The notes beneath the pieces are model-generated. The model saw only the letters and a list, made by a program, of their open reading frames with translations, was not told where the DNA came from and searched no databases. DNA of 64,000 nucleotides from Methylophaga sp. (lineage in GTDB: Bacteria; Pseudomonadota; Gammaproteobacteria; Nitrosococcales; Methylophagaceae), in NCBI GenBank assembly GCA_002706095.1, contig PAJP01000021.1, forward strand, positions 372,001 through 436,000. The letters are read 5' to 3'. Shown here piece after piece: positions 35,232-45,410 of this stretch (the stretch's first letter is position 1; the number at the start of each line of letters is the position of its first letter). Both the position numbers and the translations under genes were made by a program.

Positions 35232-35426
35232 ATGGCCAGATTACCAAGATTATTCAAAAAAGATTGTCCACAATATCTCATTCAACGTGACAATTTCCAT
35301 CAAGCTGTTTTCTTTTCTGATGAAGATGGCTCAGTCTATTTAGTTAAGTTCAAAGACTTCTCCAAGCGGTTTGAAGTAAAAATTCATCCTATAAAAATCA
35401 AACACTCTGACCGTATTGGTTCTTGA
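35232..35426 (+). pseudogene. Truncated REP-associated tyrosine transposase (RAYT)
   Basis: 64 residues matching the N-terminus of IS200-like Y1/RAYT proteins: MARLPRLFKK, QYLIQRDN and AVFFSDEDGSVYL. It ends before the HUH motif (usually ...MTNHVHLL) and the catalytic Tyr, so it cannot be active. The remainder of the gene is missing and a P450 gene follows 62 bp later. This is the likely source of the REP-like repeats in the window. Confidence 0.75.
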
Positions 35427-35488
35427 ATTTCCTCATTAACACTGCAATTAGAAGTAGACCTCATTGCATTTTTGATCAAGGTAATTAA

Positions 35489-36973
35489 ATGTGTTTATTT
35501 AAAAATATCTGGCAGCAAATCATGGATATTAATCCATTTAAGGGTGATGTTTTACCGTCACGTGTATATTTATTTGAAAGAGGGCGGCCATGTCTCCCTT
35601 TTCCTCATCTTTTGAACTATAAAACGCCTTTGGCACTCTTCGATGCTTTTTATACAAATGCTAAATCACCTGATTTGTTTGAGCGTGATAACCGCTATTT
35701 ATATGTGATGGGTATGCCACCGGTTTTCATTACGCGTGATCCAGCCGTCATTAGAGCTGTTCTTCTTGCTACAGGCGATAAGTCCGGACAATTTGATCGT
35801 GATACGACACCCATGACTGGAATTGCCCGTGTCACCGGAGTCAATTCTCTCCTATATGCAAACGGCAAAGTATGGCGAAAACAAAAACAGATGTCAGCGG
35901 GGCCTTTTGGAAAAGGCTCTCTGTTCCAACCTGAAGAGTTTCATGAGTTTGAGAAAACGTTTCGTAAAACGATAGAGAAACGATTAATCGTTTTACGTGA
36001 TGCGCAGAAGGTGAGTAAGAAAAACATTTCTCGCGTCGAAATTGAGCAGGAAATTCAACCTATCATGTTGGAAATGTTAGTGAATAATTTCTTTGGTGGT
36101 TCGGTTGACTATAAGGAGTTACGCGAACGGTATGTCCCTGCGTTACTTTCGTTAATTGATTACATGATTACTAATACCGTGGCACCTAACCTGTCGGCTA
36201 TTCATCAATTTATTACGGGAAAAGGAGCTGATGTAAAGCGTTGGAGGGAAGCCCTTGAGGACTTAACTGACATTGCACTTTCTGGCAGAGGCGAAAAGTC
36301 AGGACATTGGAAAAACTTCATTGATAAAGTTGAAGATGAAGAGGCATTGCGGAGCAATATCAGAGTATTTCTAGCCGGGGCTTTAGAAGCGACTTCATCG
36401 TTTGCGACTTGGACGTTATCTCATTTGTCACGACAACCTGAGTTGCAAGAGAAGATATATAACGAAGTAAAAGACATTGATGTTTACGATCCTGAAAGCT
36501 TAACCGAAGCAAAATTGCTTAATCAGTGTTTGAATGAAACCTTACGTTTAACCCCCTCACTTTATTTTTTTCCCCGGAAAGCTACGGCCGATACTTGGCT
36601 TAAATTAGACGATACAAGAAAAATCATGATTCCCAAAAATACCACCATCCGACTGGATATTTGGAATGCAAACCGCAACGAAGCTTTTTGGGGTAAAGAG
36701 GTTTCTGGATATCCGGCAGACGTTTTTTCACCTTTACGCTGGGATGAGCTGACGCGTCGAGGGATAACGCGTAAAAATTTAACCCATTTTGGATTTGGTT
36801 TAGGAGCTCGTGTATGCCCGGGGCAATTTCTTGGTCAATTAGAGGTGGGGCTAGTAGTCGGCGCCTTTATCAAGGTATTCAAATTTAAAGCTGTTAATAA
36901 TGCATCTGGAGTGCGGGCTGGAGTTACAACCAAACCAGGTGATGGGACTTTAATGGATCTCGAACTGCGATAA
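35489..36973 (+). CDS. Cytochrome P450
   Basis: 494-residue P450 monooxygenase. I-helix AGALEATS, the ExxR pair Glu350 and Arg353 in NETLRL, and the haem loop FGFGLGARVCPG with the thiolate ligand Cys443. No N-terminal membrane anchor is seen, so it is soluble. No ferredoxin or reductase partner is nearby and the substrate is unknown. AAGG precedes the ATG. It lies in an accessory stretch bracketed by dispersed repeats A and B and may have been acquired. Confidence 0.9.
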   Translation: MCLFKNIWQQIMDINPFKGDVLPSRVYLFERGRPCLPFPHLLNYKTPLALFDAFYTNAKSPDLFERDNRYLYVMGMPPVFITRDPAVIRAVLLATGDKSGQFDRDTTPMTGIARVTGVNSLLYANGKVWRKQKQMSAGPFGKGSLFQPEEFHEFEKTFRKTIEKRLIVLRDAQKVSKKNISRVEIEQEIQPIMLEMLVNNFFGGSVDYKELRERYVPALLSLIDYMITNTVAPNLSAIHQFITGKGADVKRWREALEDLTDIALSGRGEKSGHWKNFIDKVEDEEALRSNIRVFLAGALEATSSFATWTLSHLSRQPELQEKIYNEVKDIDVYDPESLTEAKLLNQCLNETLRLTPSLYFFPRKATADTWLKLDDTRKIMIPKNTTIRLDIWNANRNEAFWGKEVSGYPADVFSPLRWDELTRRGITRKNLTHFGFGLGARVCPGQFLGQLEVGLVVGAFIKVFKFKAVNNASGVRAGVTTKPGDGTLMDLELR

Positions 36974-37008
36974 CGCTTATAGACCACGATCTTGATAACC
37001 TAGGATAT

Positions 37009-37096
37009 TTGGACCAGATTAAGACTATTAAGATTAACCTGACCCAATCGTGGCCGAATGTCGGAAAGTAAGCTATTTCGATCTGGCTCAAAATAC
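37009..37096 (+). repeat. Dispersed repeat B
   Basis: Partner of repeat A (33959-34046), in the same orientation. It is in the 333-bp gap after the P450 gene. The rest of that gap (37097-37253) is AT-rich and probably holds the two-partner-secretion promoter. Confidence 0.55.
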
Positions 37097-37253
37097 TACT
37101 TGATATCACTATCCTTGTGAGTGGTGTCACAAAACTGCAATATTTGTCCTCTTACGCAGTAGAAATCATTTTTTGATTTGATTAGATTGATCACGTTGTG
37201 CATGGATGCACACGAAAAAACATACTTCTAAACCGTCATGGAGGACAGTCAGA

Positions 37254-37301
37254 ATGAATCAATTTCCTTGTAAATTCCAATTTGATATTTATCGCGTTTA
37301 G
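37254..37301 (+). CDS. Short upstream ORF (15 codons) before tpsB
   Basis: MNQFPCKFQFDIYRV, with a strong GGAGG 9 nt before the ATG. Its stop lies 5 nt before the tpsB ATG, in another frame. tpsB itself has only a weak ribosome binding site, so the short frame may feed ribosomes to tpsB by re-initiation. No homologue recognised. Confidence 0.35.
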   Translation: MNQFPCKFQFDIYRV

Positions 37302-37306
37302 GCGCG

Positions 37307-39019
37307 ATGAAGACAATTACATGCTTGCGGCATATCGGTATATGCTGCTTTTCATTGATTCTGTCTTTATTGAGTCTGCCTGTTTTCTCACAAACATTGC
37401 CTGATATTGATGCAGCTAAAGAGCAGCGGAAACAAAAGCAATTAGAAGCGCTACGCAAGCAGCAGGAACGGAAACCCGACATCAGACTTGAGCGTGATAA
37501 TAAGGACAGTCCGGGCGATATACCTTTAGATGAAGATCCCTGCTTTATCATTGAGCAGATTTCATTAACAGGTGATGAGTCATCGAGATTTCAGTTCGCT
37601 ATTCAATATGTCTTGCATCAACATCCAGAGATCATGGGGCGATGCTTGGGAATTCAGGCAATTAACCGAATCCGGGCAGAGCTACAAAACAGTGTCATAA
37701 AAAAAGGATTTATTACGACACGTATATTGATAGAGCCTCAGGATCTTAACTCTGGCGAGTTGGTATATAGCCTTATTCCTGGACGTATTAGTAATGTCGA
37801 TCCTGATAATTCGGTGTCCAAGTTAACACTGTGGTCAGCTTTACCGAGTAGTGAAGGCGACTTGCTCAATGTGAGAGAGCTCGAGCAAGCAATGGAAAAT
37901 ATGAAGCGTATTCCTACTGTGGATACGAATATCGATATCAAACCGGATGATACGGAAAACAGTCAGCCTGGTGATAGTCAGCTGATATTTGAACACAAGC
38001 AGTCAAAGCCATTCAGGATGACACTGTCATTTGATGATAGTGGTTATGAATCAACAGGGCGTTTTCAGGGTTCCGCCACCTTATCTTTGGATAATGTGCT
38101 GGGAATCAATGACCTTATCTATCTTAGTAAAAATAAAGACTTTGGTGGCAAGGGGAACGTCGGCGGCAGTCAGGGGGAGACTGCTCATATTTCTTTTCCT
38201 TTTGGTTACTGGCTAGTGGCATTTACAAACAGTGAATATGAATATGATCAACGCGTTGCTGGACTCAACCAGACCTATGTCTACAAAGGAGAGAGCGTGA
38301 GGCAGCAGCTTGCTCTAAGCCGAGTGTTATATCGTGATCAGTTATCGAAATTAACCACCTCATTGACCGGCTATCATCGACGTTCAAATAACTTTATTGA
38401 TGATACTGAAATTGAGGTTCAACGCCGGAAAAGCGCTGGCTGGATTGCCGGTGTGGATTACCGTCGCTATATCGGTACATCCACCATGGATGCAGGTATT
38501 TCATATCAGCGCGGAACAGGTGCTTTTCACGCTATTGCTGCACCAGAGGAAGCCTTTGGTGAAGGTACTTCCAGACCCAAAATTATAAAAGCCTATTTCA
38601 ATTGGTTTCTGCCACTGCAATTAACAGATTATCAAATACAGTTGCAGTCAGAGTGGCAGGCTCAATGGAATAAAACGCCATTGGTGCCTCAGGACAGATT
38701 CTCAATTGCAGGGCGGTACACCGTCAGAGGATTTGATGGTGAGCAATCTTTATCTGCTGAACGTGGCTGGCTTAGTCGTAATACCATCACTTTCCCGATA
38801 GAGCGTCAGCAACAGCTTTATTTAGGAGCAGATGTGGGACATGTCAGCGGTTCATCAGCAGAATTTCTATTAGGACAAACGTTGGTGGGCGGCGTGGTCG
38901 GATTCAGAGGTCAATGGAAGGGCCTTTTTTATGATGTGTTTGCTGGAAAATCTTTTTCAAGCCCAGATGGTTTTGAGGACGGGCGACATCTTGGATTTAA
39001 TTTGACCTATCAATACTGA
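37307..39019 (+). CDS. Two-partner secretion outer-membrane transporter (TpsB, FhaC/ShlB family)
   Basis: 570-residue Omp85-superfamily pore that exports the adjacent TpsA. Signal peptide to about residue 28 (SLPVFSQT), a basic helical linker, a POTRA region (about 75-210) and a C-terminal 16-strand barrel. The conserved loop-6 motif VRGF is in RYTVRGFDG, and the protein ends in an aromatic, NLTYQY. It is followed 22 bp later by tpsA. Confidence 0.92.
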   Translation: MKTITCLRHIGICCFSLILSLLSLPVFSQTLPDIDAAKEQRKQKQLEALRKQQERKPDIRLERDNKDSPGDIPLDEDPCFIIEQISLTGDESSRFQFAIQYVLHQHPEIMGRCLGIQAINRIRAELQNSVIKKGFITTRILIEPQDLNSGELVYSLIPGRISNVDPDNSVSKLTLWSALPSSEGDLLNVRELEQAMENMKRIPTVDTNIDIKPDDTENSQPGDSQLIFEHKQSKPFRMTLSFDDSGYESTGRFQGSATLSLDNVLGINDLIYLSKNKDFGGKGNVGGSQGETAHISFPFGYWLVAFTNSEYEYDQRVAGLNQTYVYKGESVRQQLALSRVLYRDQLSKLTTSLTGYHRRSNNFIDDTEIEVQRRKSAGWIAGVDYRRYIGTSTMDAGISYQRGTGAFHAIAAPEEAFGEGTSRPKIIKAYFNWFLPLQLTDYQIQLQSEWQAQWNKTPLVPQDRFSIAGRYTVRGFDGEQSLSAERGWLSRNTITFPIERQQQLYLGADVGHVSGSSAEFLLGQTLVGGVVGFRGQWKGLFYDVFAGKSFSSPDGFEDGRHLGFNLTYQY

Positions 39020-39041
39020 ACGGATTCAGGGAGATATGATC

Positions 39042-42000
39042 ATGGAAGATCGTTTCAATAAAAATTATTTAAGCATACTGATTTCAGCTGCTCTTTTTAG
39101 TTCATCACTTTGTGGTGCTGGTGTTCTGGCGGCTGGCATTGCTGTCGACCCTTCTGCGCCGGCAAATCAACAGGCCATCATTACGCAAACAGCAAATGGT
39201 TTGCCACAAGTTAATATTCAGACGCCGAGTTCGGCTGGTGTATCCAGAAATAAATACAGCCAGTTTGATGTGGACAAAAGCGGTGTGATTCTTAATAACA
39301 GTGCCAATAATGTGCAGACCCAATTAGCAGGATGGGTGCAAGGAAACAGTCTACTTGCAGGTGGCACAGCCCGAATTATTCTGAATGAAGTGAATTCACA
39401 ACATCCCAGCTACCTGAATGGACCAATGGAAATTGCTGGAAGCAAAGCACAGCTTGTTATTGCTAATCCTGCTGGTATTAGCTGCGATGGTTGTGGTTTT
39501 ATTAATGCGGACAGAAGCACTTTAACAACTGGCCGAGTTTTGATGAATAATGGCCAATTGAATGGTTTCCTGGTGGAAGAAGGCAAAATCAGTATTCATG
39601 GTGCTGGACTAGATGACAGTGGTACAGCCTATACTGACCTGATGGCCAGAGCCGTGTCAGTCAATGCCGATATCTGGGCAAACAATCTCACTGTCACCAC
39701 AGGCAAAAACCGAGTTAGTGCCACTAACGACATCATAACTAAACTTGATACTGATGATGACCAGCCTAACTTTAGTGTCGATGTCAGTGAGCTCGGCGGT
39801 ATGTACGCAGGTATAATCCGTTTGATCGGCACAGAAGATGGCGTTGGTGTTAAACAGTCTGGAGAGATAATCGCTGAGCAGCGTTTAACGCTGACAACAG
39901 ATGGGCACCTAATAAATTCTGGTGCGATGAGAGCTGAAGGTGCTGGTTCTATCGCAACGACTGAGCTTCAAAATACCGATTCTGGCGAAATTATCTCAGA
40001 TAATTTACAGATAGTGGCTGATTCGATGATAGACAATGAAGGTCTAATCAATGTTGGTCAATTGCATATAGAGTCTGAGACAGTAAACAATCAGCCAGAC
40101 GCACGTATTTATGCTGATAACGCCACGCTCAATACAACAACACTCAATAATAATGCCATCTTGGCTGCCAGAAACAATGTGTCGATATCTACCGAAACTC
40201 TCTTTAATAATGAGAATGCGGAAATAGTCAGTCAGGGCAATATACAGATTGCTGGCGTCTCTATCGGTGATGCATTGACATCAGCTCAACAGGTGATTAA
40301 TTCAGGGGGCCGGATCGAAGCCTCAGGGGATATAGCGATAAATGCTGATGAGCTACAAAATCTTAATGCTGGAATCACTACTCAGTGGGTGACAGACAGT
40401 ATTGAGCGAATCATTGAAGTGCAGCCTGAGGGTTGGGCACATAAATATGATGTGAGTCGTTTTCCATTGATTCATAACCATAATGTAGAAGGCCAGCCTT
40501 TTACCGATGAGAACGGCAATATCATTCGCTACTTCGAAGACTATACCTATTACGACTACACAGCTAAAACACAAAGCACACATATCATCAGTTCTGCACC
40601 CGCCAAAATTATTGCGGCAGGTAATATTGAGATAAAAGGCGATGTATTCAATAGCGATAGCCAAATTGTGGCAGGTCAAAAGCTGAATATCTCAGGAGGA
40701 AGCCTACAAAATACTGCTACACCAGGACAAAAAAGAGTCAGTTATAACGGTACACGTCAGTTCAGAGACTGGGATGGTGGTGATGAAGAACTCGATTTTG
40801 GTGGAATAGCACCCTACAGTCCAGCCCCTAAAAACACCGAGTTTAATTTAGGGGTAAGCTTGTTCGAGGATAGTCATGCCGATATCAAAAGCCTGGCGAA
40901 TATTCAAACGATGACGCTTCCAGTTGTTAATAGTGCCATGTTCAGCCTCGTCGCCAAACCGACGAAGTTTTATATTGAAACTGATCCACAGTTTCTGGAT
41001 TACAGAGATTGGTTGAGTTCAGATTATATGTTGCAACAACTCGCCTTTGATCCTGCCAATATAATGAAACGTCTAGGTGATGGTTATATCGAGCAGCGCT
41101 TAGTCACTGAACAAGTTGCCCAGTTAACAGGGCATCTCTACCTGAGTGAATATAACGACCAGCAGACACAGTTTATGGCATTGATGAATGCAGGTGTGAG
41201 CGTGGCAGAAACACTTCAGTTAACACCAGGTGTGGCGATGACAGCGGAACAAATCGCCCAATTAACGACAGACATTGTTTGGTTAGTGAATACAGAGCTG
41301 ACACTGGATAATGGCGAGGTAATCACTGCCTTGGTACCGAAAGTGTATATTAAGCCTGAAGCAGGTGACTTGGCTCCAGAAAGTGGTCTGCTGGTGGGGA
41401 ATGAGGTGACCTTTGATGTACAAGGCCAAATATTTAACTCTGCCAGTATCAGAGGTCAAAAAAACGTTTCATTAGATAGTGAGCGTTACCAACAGCGTGG
41501 TGGAGATGTTCAAAGTCAGTCTCTTGATATCAATGCGACAGATATTACGATGGACGGTGGCACTTTAGCAGCCAATCACTCACTTTCACTTGCTGCTGAT
41601 AACGATATCAATATCAGCAGTTCAATGACTCACAGTAAGCAGGAGCAAGCTAACAGCCATTTCGAACGAGATAATATTAAGCGATACGCCAATCTTTATG
41701 TGTCTGATGGAACGGGTCAATTAATCGTTGATGCCCAGCGTAATGTTGCACTTAATGCAGCGAATATCGATTTATCTGGAGAGCAGAGCCAGACGCAGAT
41801 ATCTGCTGGACAAAATTTAACATTGGGCACGGTCAATGAGTCAGAAACAAATCTGAGCATAGTTAATAGCCGTGATTTCAATAAAATGTCTGAGCAAAAA
41901 GATAGAGGCACTTCACTCCGTACAAATGGTGACGTCAGTTTGATGGCAGGAAATACTCTGCTAATCACAGCTGCAGATATTAATTCTCAACAAGGTAAGC

Positions 42001-44750
42001 TCGAACTCACGGCAAGAGAGGTCAATATTGATAATGGCGAAGCCCGTTATCAATCAGATATTGCCACTTACACTAATCGTTCGAGTGGCTTTAGTACTCG
42101 AAAAAAACAACAAAGAGATATATTCAGCCAGCAAACATCCGTGGCATCTTCGTTAACTGCCAAAAATATTGCTGTTAACTCTGCAACGAATATCAATGTG
42201 AAGGGAAGTCAGGTTCTGGCTGATGAAGGCATTCAATTTAATGCGTCAAAAGAGATTAATATCACGGCTGCAAAGCAATCATTTACTGAGTCCCATTATA
42301 TAAAAGAGAAAAAATCAGGTCTTTCAGGCACAGGTGGTGCCGGCATCAGTATCGGCACCCGAGAGATGAATACGGAAAATGACATCAAGCAACTGGTTCA
42401 CAGTAAATCAACTATAGGGGCTTTAAATGGCGATATTTCCATGGTTGCCGAAGAAGCCTTTCATCAAAAAAACAGTGATTTGATTGCAGCGAAAGGTAAT
42501 GTTGATGTTATGGCAAAAGATATCAATATCACGAGCCTATATGATAAGACCGAAACAAAGCAGGTAACGGAGTTTTCGCAAAGCGGTTTGTCACTATCGC
42601 TAAAAGCGCCGGCTATTTCTGTCGCCACCCAAGCGTATCATCATGCTCTGGGAAGTGTGGAAGAGGATAAAAAGAAAAATCGCGTCCTGAATGGCATTAC
42701 GGCCTATGTTCAATCTAAGCAACTCATTGAGATGGGGGAGAACACGCTAGATCTTATCAATGAAGGCAAATCCGATGAAGCCTTATCCACCTCAGGGATA
42801 AAAATAAGTATCAGTATCGGTAAGTCAGAGAGTAAAACCCAGACGCAGACCCAATCACAAACTTCACAAGCGAGCACCATTCGGGCAGGTCAAAATGTGC
42901 GTTTAACGGCAACAGATAAGGATGTGGGAGTCATTGGTAGCGATATTTTGGCGGATGGTGATATCACCATTGATGCTGCTAAGGATATTCATATTTTAGC
43001 CAGTCAAAATACGCAACAGCAAAAAACCAAAATGACATCAAGTAGCGCCAGCATTGGTCTTTCTTTGGGTATTGGTGAGAATACAGGTTTGAGCCTTGAT
43101 ATGGCTATGAGCAAAGGAAAAGGCAAAACCGATAGTGATGGTGTGTTTTATCAAAATAGTCACATCTCTGCTGCAAAAGCGTTATCGCTAACGACTGGCA
43201 ATGACCTTAGTTTGATTGGTGCACAAGCCAAAGGAGAGAAAGTTTCTATTGATGCCGGTAACAACTTAACTTTATCCAGCTTGCAGGACAGTCATTATCT
43301 TAAAGGTAAAGAGTCCAATTCGGGGATGGGGGTCGGTATTGGTATAGGTACGTCCATGTTTTCATTTAACCTTCATCACAATACTCAAAAATCGAATAGT
43401 GACTATCTTAGCGTGAATGAACAAACGGCCATTCTCGCTGGGCAAGAAGGGTTTGATATTCATGTCGGTGCTCACACTGAATTAGATGCTGCCCTTATTG
43501 ATAGTCAGGCTTCAGTGGACAAAAATCAGATTACTACCGCCACCTTGCATACGACGGATAAAGAAAATGCAATGAGTGCTGAAGTGAGTCAACAAGGTTT
43601 TAACGTTGGCTCTGATGCCTTCTCTGGAAAATATGGCTTGTTAAAAACGGCGTCTCAGAATTTAAGTAATAAAGGTGAAGCCAGTGTGGATGATGCCAGT
43701 TCAACATTAAGCGCCATTGCCCCTGCAGAGATCACATTAACCGATCCTGACAAACAACTGGCTGTATATGGCAAAACAGCAGAAGAAACGATCTCGGATA
43801 TCAATAGAGACACGGACAGTACGCACCGAAAACTGAATATAGCAGATATAGACCTCCTCAAAGATAAAGCTGAAGCAGAGCAACTTTCCAAACAGTTAGT
43901 TTATGAAGCTGCGACGGTATTTACCGATGAAGCATTCAGAAAAATGTTTCTGACCAAGATCGAGTTTTATCAAGTGATGCGTGATGAAAATGGTGAGGTG
44001 ATCAAAGATGAAAATAATGAAGCGATATGGAAAAAATTAACGGATGAAGAAAAGCAAAATTTAAAACCTGGTAAGGATAATAAGGTACATATTTTTAATA
44101 ACGGCATGTTTAATTCAGTCGATGCGGCAAAAAAACTAGCACTGCAAAATCATCAATCAGACTATTTGATTCATTTCCCATTAACCAATAATGCCTTATC
44201 GGAGCTAATGGTTGCCGGTTATCAGAAATTTCTTGAAAGCGAAGGTTTTGGACTCACGAATGCTGTTAAAGAAAATATTAAGGTGATGGGAAGATACGGT
44301 AAAGAAGGATTGATTATTGATGCTCATAGTCGAGGTGGGATGACTACAGGGAATGCATTAACATTTATAGATAAAAATTCAAACGATAATTCAATTCTTG
44401 AGTTTTTAGATATCTATACAGTTGGTTCAGCATTTAATAATCAGAAGATGGCCGATATGTTAAATAAAAAGTCTGCTACATCTGGAAAAGTTTATGCTCA
44501 AGTTCACAAAGACGATTTTGTTGGTACTTTCATTGGTGGTAATGAAGCTACTGGAGGCACTACTCCTGATGGTAGTACCAGTTTTATCGAAGGACTGAAA
44601 TCGATCTTTTTTGATGTCACTGTGCATAATAGTTATGGGGAGGGAAAGCCTAATGGTGCCAGTAAAAAATATTGGCAGGATAGTCCCGATGGGAAAGCTA
44701 AATTTATCCTAATACCAGCAAGTAATAACAAGGAAGTGTTAAAGAAATGA
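39042..44750 (+). CDS. TpsA exoprotein (filamentous haemagglutinin family) with hydrolase-like C-terminus
   Basis: About 1,902 residues. Sec signal to about 32, then the TPS secretion domain (about 40-290) with NPAGISCDGCGFIN. A long beta-helix with haemagglutinin repeats follows (about 290-1600), then a C-terminal part unlike the stalk. That part holds HIFNNGMFN and DAHSRGGM, an AHSRG nucleophile-elbow-like motif with Ser1763. ATG 39042 is 8 nt after AGGGAG; ATG 39036 is too close. No VENN motif is seen, so this is not a standard CdiA. Likely a surface or released adhesin or toxin carried by TpsB. Confidence 0.9.
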   Translation: MEDRFNKNYLSILISAALFSSSLCGAGVLAAGIAVDPSAPANQQAIITQTANGLPQVNIQTPSSAGVSRNKYSQFDVDKSGVILNNSANNVQTQLAGWVQGNSLLAGGTARIILNEVNSQHPSYLNGPMEIAGSKAQLVIANPAGISCDGCGFINADRSTLTTGRVLMNNGQLNGFLVEEGKISIHGAGLDDSGTAYTDLMARAVSVNADIWANNLTVTTGKNRVSATNDIITKLDTDDDQPNFSVDVSELGGMYAGIIRLIGTEDGVGVKQSGEIIAEQRLTLTTDGHLINSGAMRAEGAGSIATTELQNTDSGEIISDNLQIVADSMIDNEGLINVGQLHIESETVNNQPDARIYADNATLNTTTLNNNAILAARNNVSISTETLFNNENAEIVSQGNIQIAGVSIGDALTSAQQVINSGGRIEASGDIAINADELQNLNAGITTQWVTDSIERIIEVQPEGWAHKYDVSRFPLIHNHNVEGQPFTDENGNIIRYFEDYTYYDYTAKTQSTHIISSAPAKIIAAGNIEIKGDVFNSDSQIVAGQKLNISGGSLQNTATPGQKRVSYNGTRQFRDWDGGDEELDFGGIAPYSPAPKNTEFNLGVSLFEDSHADIKSLANIQTMTLPVVNSAMFSLVAKPTKFYIETDPQFLDYRDWLSSDYMLQQLAFDPANIMKRLGDGYIEQRLVTEQVAQLTGHLYLSEYNDQQTQFMALMNAGVSVAETLQLTPGVAMTAEQIAQLTTDIVWLVNTELTLDNGEVITALVPKVYIKPEAGDLAPESGLLVGNEVTFDVQGQIFNSASIRGQKNVSLDSERYQQRGGDVQSQSLDINATDITMDGGTLAANHSLSLAADNDINISSSMTHSKQEQANSHFERDNIKRYANLYVSDGTGQLIVDAQRNVALNAANIDLSGEQSQTQISAGQNLTLGTVNESETNLSIVNSRDFNKMSEQKDRGTSLRTNGDVSLMAGNTLLITAADINSQQGKLELTAREVNIDNGEARYQSDIATYTNRSSGFSTRKKQQRDIFSQQTSVASSLTAKNIAVNSATNINVKGSQVLADEGIQFNASKEINITAAKQSFTESHYIKEKKSGLSGTGGAGISIGTREMNTENDIKQLVHSKSTIGALNGDISMVAEEAFHQKNSDLIAAKGNVDVMAKDINITSLYDKTETKQVTEFSQSGLSLSLKAPAISVATQAYHHALGSVEEDKKKNRVLNGITAYVQSKQLIEMGENTLDLINEGKSDEALSTSGIKISISIGKSESKTQTQTQSQTSQASTIRAGQNVRLTATDKDVGVIGSDILADGDITIDAAKDIHILASQNTQQQKTKMTSSSASIGLSLGIGENTGLSLDMAMSKGKGKTDSDGVFYQNSHISAAKALSLTTGNDLSLIGAQAKGEKVSIDAGNNLTLSSLQDSHYLKGKESNSGMGVGIGIGTSMFSFNLHHNTQKSNSDYLSVNEQTAILAGQEGFDIHVGAHTELDAALIDSQASVDKNQITTATLHTTDKENAMSAEVSQQGFNVGSDAFSGKYGLLKTASQNLSNKGEASVDDASSTLSAIAPAEITLTDPDKQLAVYGKTAEETISDINRDTDSTHRKLNIADIDLLKDKAEAEQLSKQLVYEAATVFTDEAFRKMFLTKIEFYQVMRDENGEVIKDENNEAIWKKLTDEEKQNLKPGKDNKVHIFNNGMFNSVDAAKKLALQNHQSDYLIHFPLTNNALSELMVAGYQKFLESEGFGLTNAVKENIKVMGRYGKEGLIIDAHSRGGMTTGNALTFIDKNSNDNSILEFLDIYTVGSAFNNQKMADMLNKKSATSGKVYAQVHKDDFVGTFIGGNEATGGTTPDGSTSFIEGLKSIFFDVTVHNSYGEGKPNGASKKYWQDSPDGKAKFILIPASNNKEVLKK

Positions 44751-45352
44751 CAAAAAAACAACTAGCTATATTGATCTTTTATATGTTTGTCACTGCATGT
44801 AGCTCTGTATATCAACAACAAGACTGTGAAAAAGAAGGAAACAATGAATGCCAAAATGGATCTGGCGGATATGTTCTTATAGAACCAAAGATTGATGAGG
44901 ACTATGTCAGAAAATACAATATCCCGTCTCTGGAGTTATACAAAAATCAAATAAGCATTATAAAGACCAGTAATTGGAAAAAGGGTGATTTAACACGACA
45001 AGAAATTCATGAGGCCCTATTAGAGTGTGGTTCTAGTGATATCCTCACATCAGAAAACTATGCCTTAATGAAGACATTATCTTCTTATGAATACAACGGC
45101 AAGCTGTTATTCATCAAACGCTGCATGCTCAATGATGGCTTCAGTTTTCTTGGTGATTTTTCACCATGTGAGAGTGAGCCTATTCCAGCATGTGATTTGC
45201 CCGTGCCTAAACGAGAAACGGAAAGACGACTCAATAGTGAGTATTGTATAAAAAATGCTTATTTAACACGTTGTCAGCCTCAGTCCCGAGAACGAATTCT
45301 TAACACTGAACAATGTAAACGTTACCCAAAAGAGTACTACTGTGATGTTTGA
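44747..45352 (+). CDS. Cys-rich lipoprotein coupled to tpsA
   Basis: 201 residues. Signal peptide with lipobox FVTAC (acylated Cys18). The mature part is Cys-rich and contains a block (ECGSSD ... KRCMLNDGFSF) shared with the next lipoprotein. The ATG overlaps the tpsA stop (ATGA), so it is translationally coupled to the exoprotein. Position and envelope location suggest an immunity or accessory protein for the TpsA tip; that is inference, as no family was recognised. Confidence 0.8.
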   Translation: MTKKQLAILIFYMFVTACSSVYQQQDCEKEGNNECQNGSGGYVLIEPKIDEDYVRKYNIPSLELYKNQISIIKTSNWKKGDLTRQEIHEALLECGSSDILTSENYALMKTLSSYEYNGKLLFIKRCMLNDGFSFLGDFSPCESEPIPACDLPVPKRETERRLNSEYCIKNAYLTRCQPQSRERILNTEQCKRYPKEYYCDV

Positions 45353-45410
45353 GGTCAGCTTTTACTGAGGTGAATTATCTTTTCCAAACTAAGATACATG
45401 GAGGTATCTA

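Noticed and set aside
39042-44750. TpsA as a classical contact-dependent inhibition protein (CdiA)
   Set aside because: No VENN motif or typical CdiA-CT junction is seen, and the following genes are lipoproteins rather than a small cytoplasmic CdiI.
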